Positions 9,025 through 19,134 of a stretch of DNA of 64,000 nt are shown here, in pieces. The translations under genes were made by a program, and so were the position numbers. The stretch comes from Mediterranea massiliensis (GTDB lineage Bacteria > Bacteroidota > Bacteroidia > Bacteroidales > Bacteroidaceae). Position 1 is the stretch's first letter, and each line of letters begins with the position of its first letter. The notes below the pieces were generated by a model. The model saw only the letters and a program-made list of their open reading frames with translations, was not told the origin of the DNA and did not search any database. Where the stretch lies: NCBI RefSeq assembly GCF_900128475.1, contig NZ_LT635837.1, positions 99,641 through 163,640 on the forward strand, given 5' to 3'.

Positions 9025-11406
9025 TTATTCACTCTTTATCACTTCCGCCGGATTCTCGTTCGCCGTCTTCCAGATGCGATGACCGATGCTGGCAGCCACA
9101 CAGGCGGCAATGCCGGCAAAGATAAGCAGAAACGGTAGTACGCCGATTTCCACTTGACGGTTATAATTCTCTATCCAGCGCTTCATCGCCCACCAGGCGG
9201 CGGGGAAAGCGATCAGTGAGGAAACGACCAGCAACAGGGCATATTCGCGGAAGAACAGGGCGAGAATGTCCCTCACCGTGGCACCGTTCACTTTGCGGAT
9301 GGCAATCTCCTTGCGGCGCCGTTCGCAGGCCAGCGTCACCAGCGAGTAGATGCCGAAGATGGAGATGAGGATGCACACCACCGACGAGAACCCGAGCAGC
9401 GACGACAGGGCGTCTTCCGACTTCAGATAGTTGTTGTAACATTCTTCTTCACTATAAAGGAAGAGTTTGCGGTCGGGCAGTTCGGCTCGCTGCATCTCCT
9501 CGATGCGACGGCGGCATTCGTCCCACGTACCCGGACGGTATTTGAAGAGGACGAAGCAACGGGCATGCATCCACTCCATCCGGTCGGTGTTGACAAATAC
9601 CGTGTTGGGCAGTTCGGCGGTGGGCGACTTGTAAGCACAGTCCTTCACCACGCCGATGACGGTCATCGGCTCTGATTCTCGGTTGACGAAGAACAGTTGT
9701 TTGCCTACTGCCTCTTCGGGACTCCAACCCATGCGGCGGGCCGTACTCTCCATGATGTTCACCTGCCGGTACTCCGACTTGGCCGATACCCATTCACCGG
9801 CCAGCAGCTGCATGTCGTAGAAGCGGAAGAACTCTTCACCTGCCAGCACTTCGTCGAAAGTCAAGGGCTGCTCCAGTCGGCCTTCCATGCCCGTGCATCC
9901 ATCTATCTGGTACGACGAATAAGCCCCCTCGCCCAACAGCGGCCAATAGGCCGGGCGTACCACTTCCGTTACCATAGGAAGAGCCTTGATTTTCTCGGCC
10001 CACACGTTCATGTCCACACCCATCCAGATGCTCATGGCCGCCCGTCCGCGATAGTCCAGCCCTGTATCCACACTACGCAAATGGTGCAGCTGCATCTGCA
10101 TGGCCACCGTACAGAAGATGAAGGCCAGGCAGACCGTCAGCTGAAGGACGACACTCCCCTTGCGCCAGACCGTGCCCGAGAGGGCGTTACCCGTGTGGAT
10201 GTTGCCGTGCAACGACCGCTTCTGGAACAGCCACACCGACAGGACAACAACGGCCATCATGACTGCCGAGACGCACGTGATGTAGAGCAGCGCCGAACGA
10301 TAGACCGAGAAATCGGCGTCCTGAATGAGAGAATAGCGCAGGAAAGCCGGCATCAGCAATTCCACCAGTACCATGCCCACCACCAGCGAGGCCAGCACGG
10401 TGAGCAGAAAGTCGGTGCAGAGCAGGGCTACCAGCGAACGCAGGCCTGCTCCGCAGATCTGCCGCAAAGCCATTTCCCTGCGACGCGTACAGAAGCGGTC
10501 GGCGTAGATGGTCAGGTAATTGAGGAAGGCACAGACGATGATGAGCACACCCACGGCGGCAAACCAGGTGATGTAACGGAACTGCACCGTCTGATTGTTT
10601 TTGAGGATAAAGCCCTCCGTGGCACGAAGACCCGTCAGCGGTTCCAGATAGAAACGGGTCAGTCCTGTAGTTGCCCGGTACTTGCTTTTGGTCAGCTCTT
10701 CGGGGAAGTGGGCATTCATCTTCTCCAGCAGACGGGAGACATCCGTACCCGGCTTCACCTTGACAAGCGTCCGGTAGGTGTAGTCGTCCCAACCTGTTCG
10801 GCTGCTTCCGTTGCCCAGGAAGGCATAGGGAAAATTGGTGTGTACTCCCCAGTCGCTCACTACGGAACCGATGGTGTATTCCTTGTTCCAGTTGGGGTTG
10901 GTCACGGTCTGGCCGATGACATCCGTCGTGCCGAACAGCAGGCGTGCGGTTTTCTCAGTAATGGCGATACGGCTGTCTGCCTCACTGGCGGAGCGGAGGA
11001 AACTCTCGTCACCGTCCAGCGTCCGGATATCCAGCATACGCAGGGTGGTAGTGTCGGGCTTGAGCATAGGAAGCTCCAGCATCCGGTTGTCTTTTACGAC
11101 AAAAAGCATACTTGTTTCAAACAGACAATAGTCCTCAATTTCGGAATAGTGTTCTTTCAGGTAACGGCCCAGCGCTTGGGGCGTGTAGCTTGCGGAGGAG
11201 CCTCCGAAACTGTCATCGTTCACCCCGACCAGATACAGGCGGTCGGCATCGCGGTGAAAACTGTCATAAGTCATCTCGTAGTGCACCCAGAAGGCCGAAA
11301 GGGCAAAACAGGCCAGGCCCACGGCCAGTCCCAGGATGCTGACGACGCTCTGTGTGCGGTACTTCAGCAGATTGCGCCAGGCGATTTTCAGGTAGTGTAG
11401 TATCAT
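9025..11406 (-). CDS. MacB/FtsX-type ABC transporter permease (third permease)
   Basis: The preferred start is the ATG at 11406, giving 793 residues beginning MILHYLKIAWRNLLKYR like the neighbouring paralogues. A frame open to 11541 would overlap the upstream gene by more than 100 bases, so that extension is rejected. The doubled MacB/FtsX layout is complete, and the last block contains CERRRKEIAIRKVNGATVRD and ends NPAEVIKSE. It lies 17 bases after the preceding permease, which suggests co-transcription. Confidence 0.9.
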   Translation of the reverse strand: MILHYLKIAWRNLLKYRTQSVVSILGLAVGLACFALSAFWVHYEMTYDSFHRDADRLYLVGVNDDSFGGSSASYTPQALGRYLKEHYSEIEDYCLFETSMLFVVKDNRMLELPMLKPDTTTLRMLDIRTLDGDESFLRSASEADSRIAITEKTARLLFGTTDVIGQTVTNPNWNKEYTIGSVVSDWGVHTNFPYAFLGNGSSRTGWDDYTYRTLVKVKPGTDVSRLLEKMNAHFPEELTKSKYRATTGLTRFYLEPLTGLRATEGFILKNNQTVQFRYITWFAAVGVLIIVCAFLNYLTIYADRFCTRRREMALRQICGAGLRSLVALLCTDFLLTVLASLVVGMVLVELLMPAFLRYSLIQDADFSVYRSALLYITCVSAVMMAVVVLSVWLFQKRSLHGNIHTGNALSGTVWRKGSVVLQLTVCLAFIFCTVAMQMQLHHLRSVDTGLDYRGRAAMSIWMGVDMNVWAEKIKALPMVTEVVRPAYWPLLGEGAYSSYQIDGCTGMEGRLEQPLTFDEVLAGEEFFRFYDMQLLAGEWVSAKSEYRQVNIMESTARRMGWSPEEAVGKQLFFVNRESEPMTVIGVVKDCAYKSPTAELPNTVFVNTDRMEWMHARCFVLFKYRPGTWDECRRRIEEMQRAELPDRKLFLYSEEECYNNYLKSEDALSSLLGFSSVVCILISIFGIYSLVTLACERRRKEIAIRKVNGATVRDILALFFREYALLLVVSSLIAFPAAWWAMKRWIENYNRQVEIGVLPFLLIFAGIAACVAASIGHRIWKTANENPAEVIKSE

Positions 11407-11423
11407 ATCTTTGTTTTTAATTA

Positions 11424-13697
11424 TCATTCTCTCTTTATTACTTCCGCCGGATTGAGTCTCATGACTTGCCAAATCTTCATACCTAAGGTAACGACTACCA
11501 GACTGCCTACCGAAACGAACATCAGCAAGGGCCATTCCCAACGATAAATGCAGTCCAGGGTATAACGGCCCAGCACCGTTTTCATGGAGAGGAAAAGCAG
11601 CGGATAGACCAGGAGGAAAGTGAAGGCAAACAGCAGGATGTAAACCTTGCCGAACATCCAGGCAATGTTTCTCGGAGTGGCTCCGTTGATTTTACGGATG
11701 GCCACTTCCTTCAGGCGGGCTACCGTGTCCATGGAGATGGCGGAGAAGATGCTGAGTACCACTAACAGCAGGCTGATAACTGCCAGTACCGACATGGCCA
11801 CACGCATGGTCTTGATGATATTCAGACCTTCGTCGGACTCATCCAACATCATCAGGTCAATCGGCAGGGTGGACGGTACAAATTCGCGGCACAGGTCGTC
11901 CAGCCGCTTCAGGAAGGCAGGCAGGTCGGTCGCTCCGGTTACCTTTATATAATAGAGTTGTGCATCGGTACTGGGCATAAAAACAGAACCCGTGTATTTG
12001 GGGTCTTCCACCTCGTTGAACAATGCCTTGTAAATGCCTGCTATCCGATAATCCTTGTTATCCAGGCGGACAGTTCCCGTATTGCCGTCGGCATCCAGCA
12101 GCCGCTTGAAGGCTTCGCTTACATAAACCTCGCCTGAAGCATCATCGGGGACTACCTTCCCTTGCATCGGTATATGGAAGAAACGGAAGTAACGGGGACT
12201 GCCGCTGGACATGACGATACGAGCTATGCTCTTGTCCTTACGTTCGTATTCGGTGTAAACGTGGAAATTGATTGGGTTGGAAATGCAATAACTGATGATG
12301 TCTTCCACTTCGGGCATCTTGCGTACCTCTGTCAGAATGGGTTGTATGTTGTTTTCCAGGTATTGGGTCTTCAGGGGAAGCACCACAATCCGTTCCTGCT
12401 CCCCGTCGGACAAGGGATTATACATCTTGTCGAACAGCAATTCGTTCGACGCGAGCCAGGTCAGTGCGACACCCCCCGCAAAGAACATGGAGATGACCAG
12501 CTGCAGACCGATCATCGCATTGCGGAACGTGTGTCTTTTGCGGCTCTGCTGGAGGAAGGCATACAAGGACACCTGACGCAGCTTGCGCAGCGGGAAGCTG
12601 ACAATGAGCAGACAGACCGCCACGACGACCAGATAAACCTTCAGTTGGGTCAGATAGACATCCTGCAAACGGATATCCGGCACTTCGTCCATGGGCAGAA
12701 GGCTGTATGCCAGGCCGAATGTCCATTCCGTCAGCAGGAACGAGAGAAGCAGGGCGGCCGTCATCATCAGGATGACTTCCGACGCAAGCAGGCCATACAG
12801 GCCTTTGGTATCGGAACCCAGGCACTTGCGCAAGGCCAGTTCGCGCTGGCGGTTGAAGAACATCTGGATGGTGAACTTCAGGAAGTTGATCAAGCCCGAC
12901 ACCAGGATGAGGGAGACAACCAGCAGAAACAACAGCTTGGCAAGCAGGGTCTGTCCGTGCTGGCTACTTTCCGACTCGACCTGAAACTTTATCGGTTTGC
13001 CTTGCGAATCGGGCCAGGCAATCTTTTCCAATAAGGACCGGAAGCTGTTCAGGTCCATCTTTTCGGGCCGGTAGCAACTGGCGTACAGGATATGGTTGTC
13101 TGACGGTTTCGTTACAGGAAAGTAGCAGTCGGGAACCGTATTCGGATCTTTCCCCGTGGCCACACCTGCCACCTTGAACAATTGGCCCGACTGGTCGTTG
13201 ACGACGCGCAAGGTCATGCCTGTCGGATCGGTGTTACCAAAAGCTTTCCGGGCAAAGGCTTCGGACAGCACGACGTCCGTAGGTCCGAATTCATTCGTTG
13301 CCCCCGTTACCGAAATGCCGTTGTAGGTATAGTAATAGGCGTCGGCATTGCGATAACGGACCAAGAAAGGACGCTCCTGCCCTTCCGGGTCGAAGAATAC
13401 CACTTCCCGGGTACTCAATCCTTTGGAATAGGCTGTCACAGCTTCTACACCCGCATGCCGGAGTTCTTCCTCCATACGGGTAATCTGGTTGATGGAAAAC
13501 GCCCAGTTGTTTGCCAACGAAAGATTCAACCGGCGGTCGTAGTGGGGACGGTGGTCGGTGGGGGCTACCGTCTCCACAAACTGATAGGTATAGCTGAAGC
13601 ATACAATGCCGGCAGCCAGGCAGAGAGCCGATATCAGGCTCTGCATCTTGTACTTCATCAGGCTGCGGGCAGCCACTTTCAGGTAATGTAGTATCAT
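11424..13697 (-). CDS. MacB/FtsX-type ABC transporter permease (second permease)
   Basis: The start at 13697 gives 757 residues beginning MILHYLKVAARSLMKYK; an upstream in-frame ATG at 13709 adds only four residues. It is the shortest paralogue, with a smaller second periplasmic domain. The first FtsX block contains FFNRQRELALRKCLGSD and the last contains ARLKEVAIRKINGATPRN, ending NPAEVIKRE. It lies 29 bases from the first permease and 17 from the third, so the first three permeases form a tightly packed unit. Confidence 0.9.
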   Translation of the reverse strand: MILHYLKVAARSLMKYKMQSLISALCLAAGIVCFSYTYQFVETVAPTDHRPHYDRRLNLSLANNWAFSINQITRMEEELRHAGVEAVTAYSKGLSTREVVFFDPEGQERPFLVRYRNADAYYYTYNGISVTGATNEFGPTDVVLSEAFARKAFGNTDPTGMTLRVVNDQSGQLFKVAGVATGKDPNTVPDCYFPVTKPSDNHILYASCYRPEKMDLNSFRSLLEKIAWPDSQGKPIKFQVESESSQHGQTLLAKLLFLLVVSLILVSGLINFLKFTIQMFFNRQRELALRKCLGSDTKGLYGLLASEVILMMTAALLLSFLLTEWTFGLAYSLLPMDEVPDIRLQDVYLTQLKVYLVVVAVCLLIVSFPLRKLRQVSLYAFLQQSRKRHTFRNAMIGLQLVISMFFAGGVALTWLASNELLFDKMYNPLSDGEQERIVVLPLKTQYLENNIQPILTEVRKMPEVEDIISYCISNPINFHVYTEYERKDKSIARIVMSSGSPRYFRFFHIPMQGKVVPDDASGEVYVSEAFKRLLDADGNTGTVRLDNKDYRIAGIYKALFNEVEDPKYTGSVFMPSTDAQLYYIKVTGATDLPAFLKRLDDLCREFVPSTLPIDLMMLDESDEGLNIIKTMRVAMSVLAVISLLLVVLSIFSAISMDTVARLKEVAIRKINGATPRNIAWMFGKVYILLFAFTFLLVYPLLFLSMKTVLGRYTLDCIYRWEWPLLMFVSVGSLVVVTLGMKIWQVMRLNPAEVIKRE

Positions 13698-13726
13698 TCT
13701 TTGTATCATTATTTATTCTGTGTTTA

Positions 13727-16123
13727 TCATTCTCTCTTTATCACCTCCGCCGGATTCTGTCGCGCCGTACGCAGGATGCGGAAGATAACCGTCAGCGCCG
13801 TAACAGCTGCCACCAGAACAAAGACGCCGGTCCAGTAGAAGAAACCGCAGTCGAAGAACACGATGTACATCCGCTTCCATTGCTGCAGTGCGAATCCGAC
13901 CAGCGGGAAGGCCAGCAGGGCACTGACGGTCAGCAGCACGATGTACAGGCGGGCGAAGAGCAACATGATCTGCGGCACCCCTGCTCCGTTCACCTTGCGG
14001 ATGGCTACCTCCTTCTGCCGGCGTTCGGTGTCGAGCGTGATGCTCGAATAGACGCCCAGCAGCGTGATGAGGATGCTGACCACGGCAAAGAACAGCACGA
14101 TGTTCTTCATCGTATATTCCAGCGGCTGACGGTCGTGGATGTCGTCGAGCAACGTGCCTACCCGTACAGGCACGCTTTCGGGCAAAGCCTCACGGAGCAG
14201 TTGTTCCACCCGTGCCTGGACTTCCTGTACCTGGCCACTGTGGCACTTCAGATAGCAGTGCCCGATGTAGTCGGACGGATTGTAAAGGAGGAAGACGTAA
14301 CCGATGCTCTTCGAATAGGTGTCGGTCTGGAAAGGCGCACAGATGCCGCATACGGTATAGTCGTGTTGCGAGTCGTAAAGAGGCATCCCCAGTATGTCTT
14401 TCTCCATCCGTTGCTGCCAGGTACGGTCGGCCACGATGTCGGCTTCCGTCTTCGGAGCGCGTCCCTGCTCCAGCGGGATATTCATGAAGGAGAAGAAATT
14501 GGCGGGGACACGCATCACCTCAACTTCTATCCATGAGTTGTCGTTGCCTTTCTCGGTCATCATCAGGTTGCCCGACGAACCTCCCAGATAACTGACGTCT
14601 GCCAGCAGGGCATCTTCCACTGCAGCCAGGCTCTTGAAGCGGCCGACCAGGCTCTGCTTTTCCGCATTGTTCAGGCAGGAGTAATCCAGCGGGATGCTGA
14701 GGATGGAAGCCTTCTCCTGCATGGAGAGGGTGTGCAGCAGGGTGCCGCTTGTCTTCTCGGACTGCAGGTAGAGGGCTGCTGACAGCGCGACAAACAGCCA
14801 GCAGAGAAAGAACTGTACCCCCAGCATGAAGTTGCGCCCCCGATGGCTCTGCCGTCTGCGCCGTCCGCCGCCAAGTCCGTCCTGCACCGATATGCGGCGG
14901 ATGCGCAGCGTGGCCACCAGGCAGATACCTGCGCAAAGCAGTACCAGCAACCCGATGTATTGGACGGCATGACGCATGAGCAGCGACTTGCTGAACGTCA
15001 TCGACATGAATTCGACGGAATAGTCCAGCCGTCCGTCGGTCACTTCGATGCCCCAAAGCATCAGCAGCGAGGCTGCCAGTACCACCAGCAAGGATTGTAC
15101 GAAGAGCAGGGTAAAGAGCTGCCCGCCGCTGCATCCGTTCACCTTCATCACGCTGAACTCTTTCGTGCGGTTGAAGTAGGAACCGATCAGGAAATGGAAG
15201 AAGTTGAGCAGACCCACCAGCAGGATGAGCAGTCCCATGGTGCCTGTAATCCAGCTGGTGACGGACAGTTGCCTGTGCTCGTAGGGAAAGCGGCCGATGG
15301 GAAATACTTGTGCTTCATAGTCCCTGTCGTACAGCCGCCAGCTGTAGTCGCGCTGCATGAACTGCTCTTCCAACTGACGGATGTCGGCATCGGGTGCCAG
15401 CAGGGCAAATGTGTTGCCTCCCGTCATCTCGTGGCGTCTGTTGCTTTGCAGCAGGCCTTCGCTGTCGTTCAGCACCAGCATGTCCATCGTCTCCATGAAG
15501 TGGAGGGAATTGTTGAGCGGCGTGTCGTCCATGACGGCCTGCACGGTATAGGTGATGCCTCCGTCGCGGGGAGTGGTCGACGGCGAAGTGGGCAGCCGGC
15601 GGGTCATGACACACGTCTTTCCGATGGCTTCGGCCTCGCTGCCGAAGATGCGGACAGCTGTCGAACGGCTCATCACCAGCGCGTTGGGCGTATGGCTGGC
15701 CGTCTGCCAGCTTCCGGCCACGATGCGGGGCGTGAAGATGCGGGCATAGATGCTGTCCGTCTCCATCCGCTTCAGCTCGTAGGGCAAGATCTTGCCTGGC
15801 CTTACCTCGATGTCGAAGGGCATTTGGCGGGGATAGGTGACAAACGAAAGGGCCTCTACCCCCTTTGCCCAGCCGTGCATGTCCTCGCAGAGCGGTGCGG
15901 GTGTGCCGGAGAAATAATGGTTCTGTTCGCTATCATACAAACTAACCAGTACAATCCGCTTGTAATTGTCGAAACAATGGTTGGTAGACTGTATGAAACG
16001 GCTGCAATACAGGCAGACGCAGAAGCTGAACAGGCCCACGGCCAGCCCGATGATGGAAATGATGTTCTGTGTTCTGTATTTCAGCAGGTTTCTGATGGCA
16101 AGTGTAAGGTAATGTAGTATCAT
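13727..16123 (-). CDS. MacB/FtsX-type ABC transporter permease (first permease)
   Basis: The 798-residue protein begins MILHYLTLAIRNLLKYR and ends NPAEVIKRE. Its first periplasmic domain runs to about residue 285 and is followed by the helices TMGLLILLVGLLNFFHFLIG and two more. A basic stretch (GGGRRRRQSHRGR, about residue 425) precedes the mid-protein helix on the cytoplasmic side. It is 71 bases downstream of the adaptor gene, so it directly follows the periplasmic part of the machine in the transcript. Confidence 0.9.
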   Translation of the reverse strand: MILHYLTLAIRNLLKYRTQNIISIIGLAVGLFSFCVCLYCSRFIQSTNHCFDNYKRIVLVSLYDSEQNHYFSGTPAPLCEDMHGWAKGVEALSFVTYPRQMPFDIEVRPGKILPYELKRMETDSIYARIFTPRIVAGSWQTASHTPNALVMSRSTAVRIFGSEAEAIGKTCVMTRRLPTSPSTTPRDGGITYTVQAVMDDTPLNNSLHFMETMDMLVLNDSEGLLQSNRRHEMTGGNTFALLAPDADIRQLEEQFMQRDYSWRLYDRDYEAQVFPIGRFPYEHRQLSVTSWITGTMGLLILLVGLLNFFHFLIGSYFNRTKEFSVMKVNGCSGGQLFTLLFVQSLLVVLAASLLMLWGIEVTDGRLDYSVEFMSMTFSKSLLMRHAVQYIGLLVLLCAGICLVATLRIRRISVQDGLGGGRRRRQSHRGRNFMLGVQFFLCWLFVALSAALYLQSEKTSGTLLHTLSMQEKASILSIPLDYSCLNNAEKQSLVGRFKSLAAVEDALLADVSYLGGSSGNLMMTEKGNDNSWIEVEVMRVPANFFSFMNIPLEQGRAPKTEADIVADRTWQQRMEKDILGMPLYDSQHDYTVCGICAPFQTDTYSKSIGYVFLLYNPSDYIGHCYLKCHSGQVQEVQARVEQLLREALPESVPVRVGTLLDDIHDRQPLEYTMKNIVLFFAVVSILITLLGVYSSITLDTERRQKEVAIRKVNGAGVPQIMLLFARLYIVLLTVSALLAFPLVGFALQQWKRMYIVFFDCGFFYWTGVFVLVAAVTALTVIFRILRTARQNPAEVIKRE

Positions 16124-16194
16124 ATTCTATTCTGCAATATTCTTCTTATAGTCCTTTTTCTGAAAAGTGTCAAAATCGAAATGGTATGTCCCGT

Positions 16195-17442
16195 TTACAA
16201 CACCAACTCCTCGGCGTCGCCAAAGTTGTCGTATCCGGTTGTAATCACCCAGTCGCCGGGCTGGAGGCCGTCGGTCACTTCGTACTGCTGCGGGTTCTGT
16301 CGGCCGATGGTGAGAGGCATGCGCACGGCACGCGTCTTATCCTTGTTCAGCTTGTAGATCCACTGCCCGCCCGTAGCCTGATAGAAGTTGCCGCGGGGAA
16401 TGACGAGGGCATCTTCGGGCTGCCCCAGTTCGATCTGTACGCGGAAGCTCTTGCCCACGCGGACGTTGTCGGGCATGTCGGCAGTGAAAACGAGGTCGAC
16501 GTCGAACATGCGGTCCTTCACTTCGGGCACCACCTTGGTGATCTTCAGCGGATAGCGCTTTCCCTGATAAAGGATGGTGGCGGGCAGGCCGGTAGTGATG
16601 CGGTCGATGTAGTATTCGCTGAGCGAGGTGTGGACCTTGAACTGGTCGAGCACCTTGATTTCGCCGATGCTCTCGCCGGACTGTACCTGCTGACCGGGCG
16701 TCACGCTGACGAAGCTGAGCTGCCCGCTGATGGGGGCGCATACTACCAGGTCGTTCAGACGTTGGCGCGAACGTTCGTACTTCTTCTGTTCACGGTCGCG
16801 GTCGTTCAGCAGCAGGTCGCGGCGGATGATGGAGACAGCCGAATCGTGGCGCAGGCTCTGGCGTTGCAGGCGGGCTGTCTTTTCCTTGTAGCGGTACTCG
16901 TCTTCGGAGACTTGGAGCTGAGCCTTGCTCTTGATACCCATGCGAAACTCTTCTTTCTCCAGTTCAAAACTCTTGCGCAGCTTCTCCAGTTCGTAGTCAG
17001 TTTGCAGGGCTTGTTGCTGTAGGGTGAGGCTTTGTTGTTCCATTTCGATTTCCTTCTCGCGGTAGGTAATGAGCTGTTTTTCCCACTCGTCGCGTTGGTC
17101 TTCGATGGTACGCAGCAGATCGAGATTCTCCAGCACGAGGATGGTATCGCCTTTCTTCATCATGTTGCCTTCTTCGCCCACAATGCGGCTCACACTACCT
17201 GCCTCACGGGCGTTGACCTTGATGGTGAGGATGGGCTGCACGAGTCCTTCGACATCGACATATTCCATGAATTTGTCGTTCTTCACTTCAGCCATTTGCA
17301 GGCTCTCGGGGTCGATACGCAGCTTGCGCGGTCCGGCCGAGAGGATGATAACGTAAATCAGGAAGGCGGCAAATACCACTCCGCCTGCCAGATAGTAACG
17401 GTAACGGATGTACCAGGGTTTCTTTTCGAGTTTGATATCCAT
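16195..17442 (-). CDS. HlyD/MacA-family periplasmic adaptor of the efflux system
   Basis: The 415-residue protein has a short cytoplasmic N-terminus, a membrane anchor (YYLAGGVVFAAFLIYVIIL, about residues 12-31), a barrel-sandwich half-motif, and a long alpha-hairpin (about residues 110-225, rich in E, K, R and L, predicted coiled coil). The second half-motif contains CAPISGQLSFVSVTPGQQV, and a membrane-proximal beta domain ends in QYEVTDGLQPGDWVITTGYD. This is the usual order in adaptors that link a MacB-type inner-membrane pump to a TolC channel. It lies between the outer-membrane component and the first permease. Confidence 0.92.
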   Translation of the reverse strand: MDIKLEKKPWYIRYRYYLAGGVVFAAFLIYVIILSAGPRKLRIDPESLQMAEVKNDKFMEYVDVEGLVQPILTIKVNAREAGSVSRIVGEEGNMMKKGDTILVLENLDLLRTIEDQRDEWEKQLITYREKEIEMEQQSLTLQQQALQTDYELEKLRKSFELEKEEFRMGIKSKAQLQVSEDEYRYKEKTARLQRQSLRHDSAVSIIRRDLLLNDRDREQKKYERSRQRLNDLVVCAPISGQLSFVSVTPGQQVQSGESIGEIKVLDQFKVHTSLSEYYIDRITTGLPATILYQGKRYPLKITKVVPEVKDRMFDVDLVFTADMPDNVRVGKSFRVQIELGQPEDALVIPRGNFYQATGGQWIYKLNKDKTRAVRMPLTIGRQNPQQYEVTDGLQPGDWVITTGYDNFGDAEELVL

Positions 17443-17496
17443 TTTATTAATTGATAATTGAAAATTGATAATGGGATACTATTTTGTAGTGAGAAT

Positions 17497-18969
17497 TTAT
17501 TTGATAAGTCGTTCCAAATCTTCCTCCAACGGCCGGTCCTGCCCGAAGTCGTAGAGCGTAAGGCTGCGCAGGGTGTAGTACAAGCTCCAATAGTCGTAGA
17601 GGGCTGTCACATAATTGCGGCGGGCAGAATCTTTTTCGGTAATGGAAGCATTGAGGTCGAGGATGGTGGACTGTCCCAACAGGTAGAGGCGGCGGGCTAC
17701 GTCGGCACGACGCTGTGCGGTAGCGTCTGTACGGGCGGCAATGTGTACGCGTTGGGCTTGCAGATTGAATTGCTTCACCAGTTTGCGGATGTTCAGGTCG
17801 AAATCAGTCTTGTCCTGTTCCACTTGCGTATGTACCAGGTCGCGGTTGCTCTTGGCTACGCGTACCTGGCCCTTGCCACGTCCCCAGTCGAGGATAGGCA
17901 GCGAGATGCCTAGGCTGACGTATTGCTGGTCCATGGGGTTGCGCCAGGCGTTCTTCCAGCGGTCGGCAGTCTGCGTCAGGCCGAAGCGCAGGTAGATGTC
18001 GGCTTTCAGGCCGGCGTTGGCACGAGCCTGGGACACGGCGCTTTCACTTTCCAACTTGCGGCGCTGCATGTTCTCGATGTCGGGGCTATTCTGGGCGGCC
18101 AGCAGTAGCGCCTCGTTGAGGTCGATTTGAAGATCGGGCACAAAGTCCTCGATGCGGACCTTCAGTTCCACGTCCTGCTGGATGCCCAGGTACGAACGGA
18201 GTTCCTGCATGGCGTTGTCTACTTCGATGCGGGCGTTCATGCGGTTGGTCTCCTCGGTAAGCTTGTTGATTTCGAGTTGCAGCATCTCATTCTCGCTGAT
18301 GGTACCGATGTCGTAACGGCCGCGCGCATACATATACAGCGTGTCGGCATTGGCGTAGTTGGTGCTGGCTATCTCGTAGTTGCTCTGTGCTGTGGCCAGG
18401 GCGAAGAACTTCTGCGTGGCGGCAGCGGCTACCAGCTCCAGTGTCTCAACATAACGTTTGCGTGCCTCGCGGTAGCGCACAGGTTCTATGCGGCGGTCCC
18501 ACTTCAGGGAATTGTATCCGAAGAGCGACTGGCGGTAACCAATGTTGACGGGCGACGTCTGGTACGAGTGGCTATCGTCGCTGAAGAGATCGATGCGTTG
18601 GGCCGAGGTTTCCACAAAGAAGGTACCGCCTGTCCAGGGTACATTTTGCGTCAGGCTCAGGGTGAGGTCGGTGGCGAGCAGATTCTGTTCCACAAACTTC
18701 ACACTGCCGTCGCCCATTGTCACCTTGTTGATGGCGCGATCCAGGTAGGGGTTGGATGTCAGCGTCAGGTTGGGCAGGTAGTTGGCTCGGTAGTAGCGAT
18801 AGTTCCAGTAGGAGGAACGGAAGCTGTGGCGGGCACTCTGTGCATCGGGCGACTTTTCCTGCGCATGGTGGATAGTCTGTTGCAGGGTCAGTTCCAGGGC
18901 CTCCTGGGCGTGGAGGACTGTCCCCATGCCGCAAGTGGCCGCTATCAGTAAAAGGATTCGTTTGAACAT
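17497..18969 (-). CDS. TolC-family outer membrane efflux protein
   Basis: The start at 18969 gives 490 residues with a signal peptide (MFKRILLLIAATCGMGTVLHA, cleavage probably before QEALELTLQQ). A longer frame to 19074 would run into the promoter region and is rejected. The mature part has the duplicated long-helix pattern of outer-membrane factors, including ARANAGLKADIYLRFGLTQT and LGISLPILDWGRGKGQVRVA. It is the first gene of the operon and should form the trimeric exit duct for the adaptor and permeases downstream. Confidence 0.92.
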   Translation of the reverse strand: MFKRILLLIAATCGMGTVLHAQEALELTLQQTIHHAQEKSPDAQSARHSFRSSYWNYRYYRANYLPNLTLTSNPYLDRAINKVTMGDGSVKFVEQNLLATDLTLSLTQNVPWTGGTFFVETSAQRIDLFSDDSHSYQTSPVNIGYRQSLFGYNSLKWDRRIEPVRYREARKRYVETLELVAAAATQKFFALATAQSNYEIASTNYANADTLYMYARGRYDIGTISENEMLQLEINKLTEETNRMNARIEVDNAMQELRSYLGIQQDVELKVRIEDFVPDLQIDLNEALLLAAQNSPDIENMQRRKLESESAVSQARANAGLKADIYLRFGLTQTADRWKNAWRNPMDQQYVSLGISLPILDWGRGKGQVRVAKSNRDLVHTQVEQDKTDFDLNIRKLVKQFNLQAQRVHIAARTDATAQRRADVARRLYLLGQSTILDLNASITEKDSARRNYVTALYDYWSLYYTLRSLTLYDFGQDRPLEEDLERLIK

Positions 18970-18996
18970 AGTTTTTCCTATTTTTACTGAATGGGT

Positions 18997-19012
18997 ATCA
19001 AATATTGTGCCA
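18997..19012 (-). promoter_or_regulatory. candidate sigma-54 promoter of the efflux operon
   Basis: Read on the minus strand the site is TGGCAC, five bases, then TTGAT. It matches the sigma-54 consensus (TGGCAC-N5-TTGCA) except that the -12 GC is GA. Initiation would fall close to 18987, about 18 bases before the first gene. The gene for a sigma-54 activator diverges from it, which supports the assignment. Confidence 0.6.
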
Positions 19013-19070
19013 AATGTGTAAACGCTTGTAATACAATTGGTAATAAGGGTTTCGCTCGAGCGATGCGCGT

Positions 19071-19093
19071 GCACTATCGCACAAAAATAGTGC
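19071..19093. promoter_or_regulatory. candidate activator binding site (dyad)
   Basis: A perfect 7-bp inverted repeat, GCACTAT and ATAGTGC, is separated by nine bases. It lies about 60 bases upstream of the candidate sigma-54 promoter and about 60 before the regulator gene. A shorter palindrome CGCTCGAGCG lies at 19053-19062. The position suits enhancer binding by the NtrC-type regulator; this is inference. Confidence 0.45.
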
Positions 19094-19126
19094 GGAAACG
19101 CACGTACAGCACACGAATATTATGTG

Positions 19127-19134
19127 TATCTTTG
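19127..19134 (+). promoter_or_regulatory. Bacteroidetes -7 promoter box for the regulator operon
   Basis: TATCTTTG matches the TAnnTTTG -7 box of the primary sigma factor. It lies 20 bases before the chosen start codon of the response regulator gene and supports rejecting the in-frame start at 19124, which would lie inside the promoter. Confidence 0.65.

Noticed and set aside
11407-11541. Longer N-terminus of the third permease
   Set aside because: It would overlap the preceding gene by over 100 bases, and the added residues are unlike the paralogues, which all begin at the equivalent of MILHYLK.
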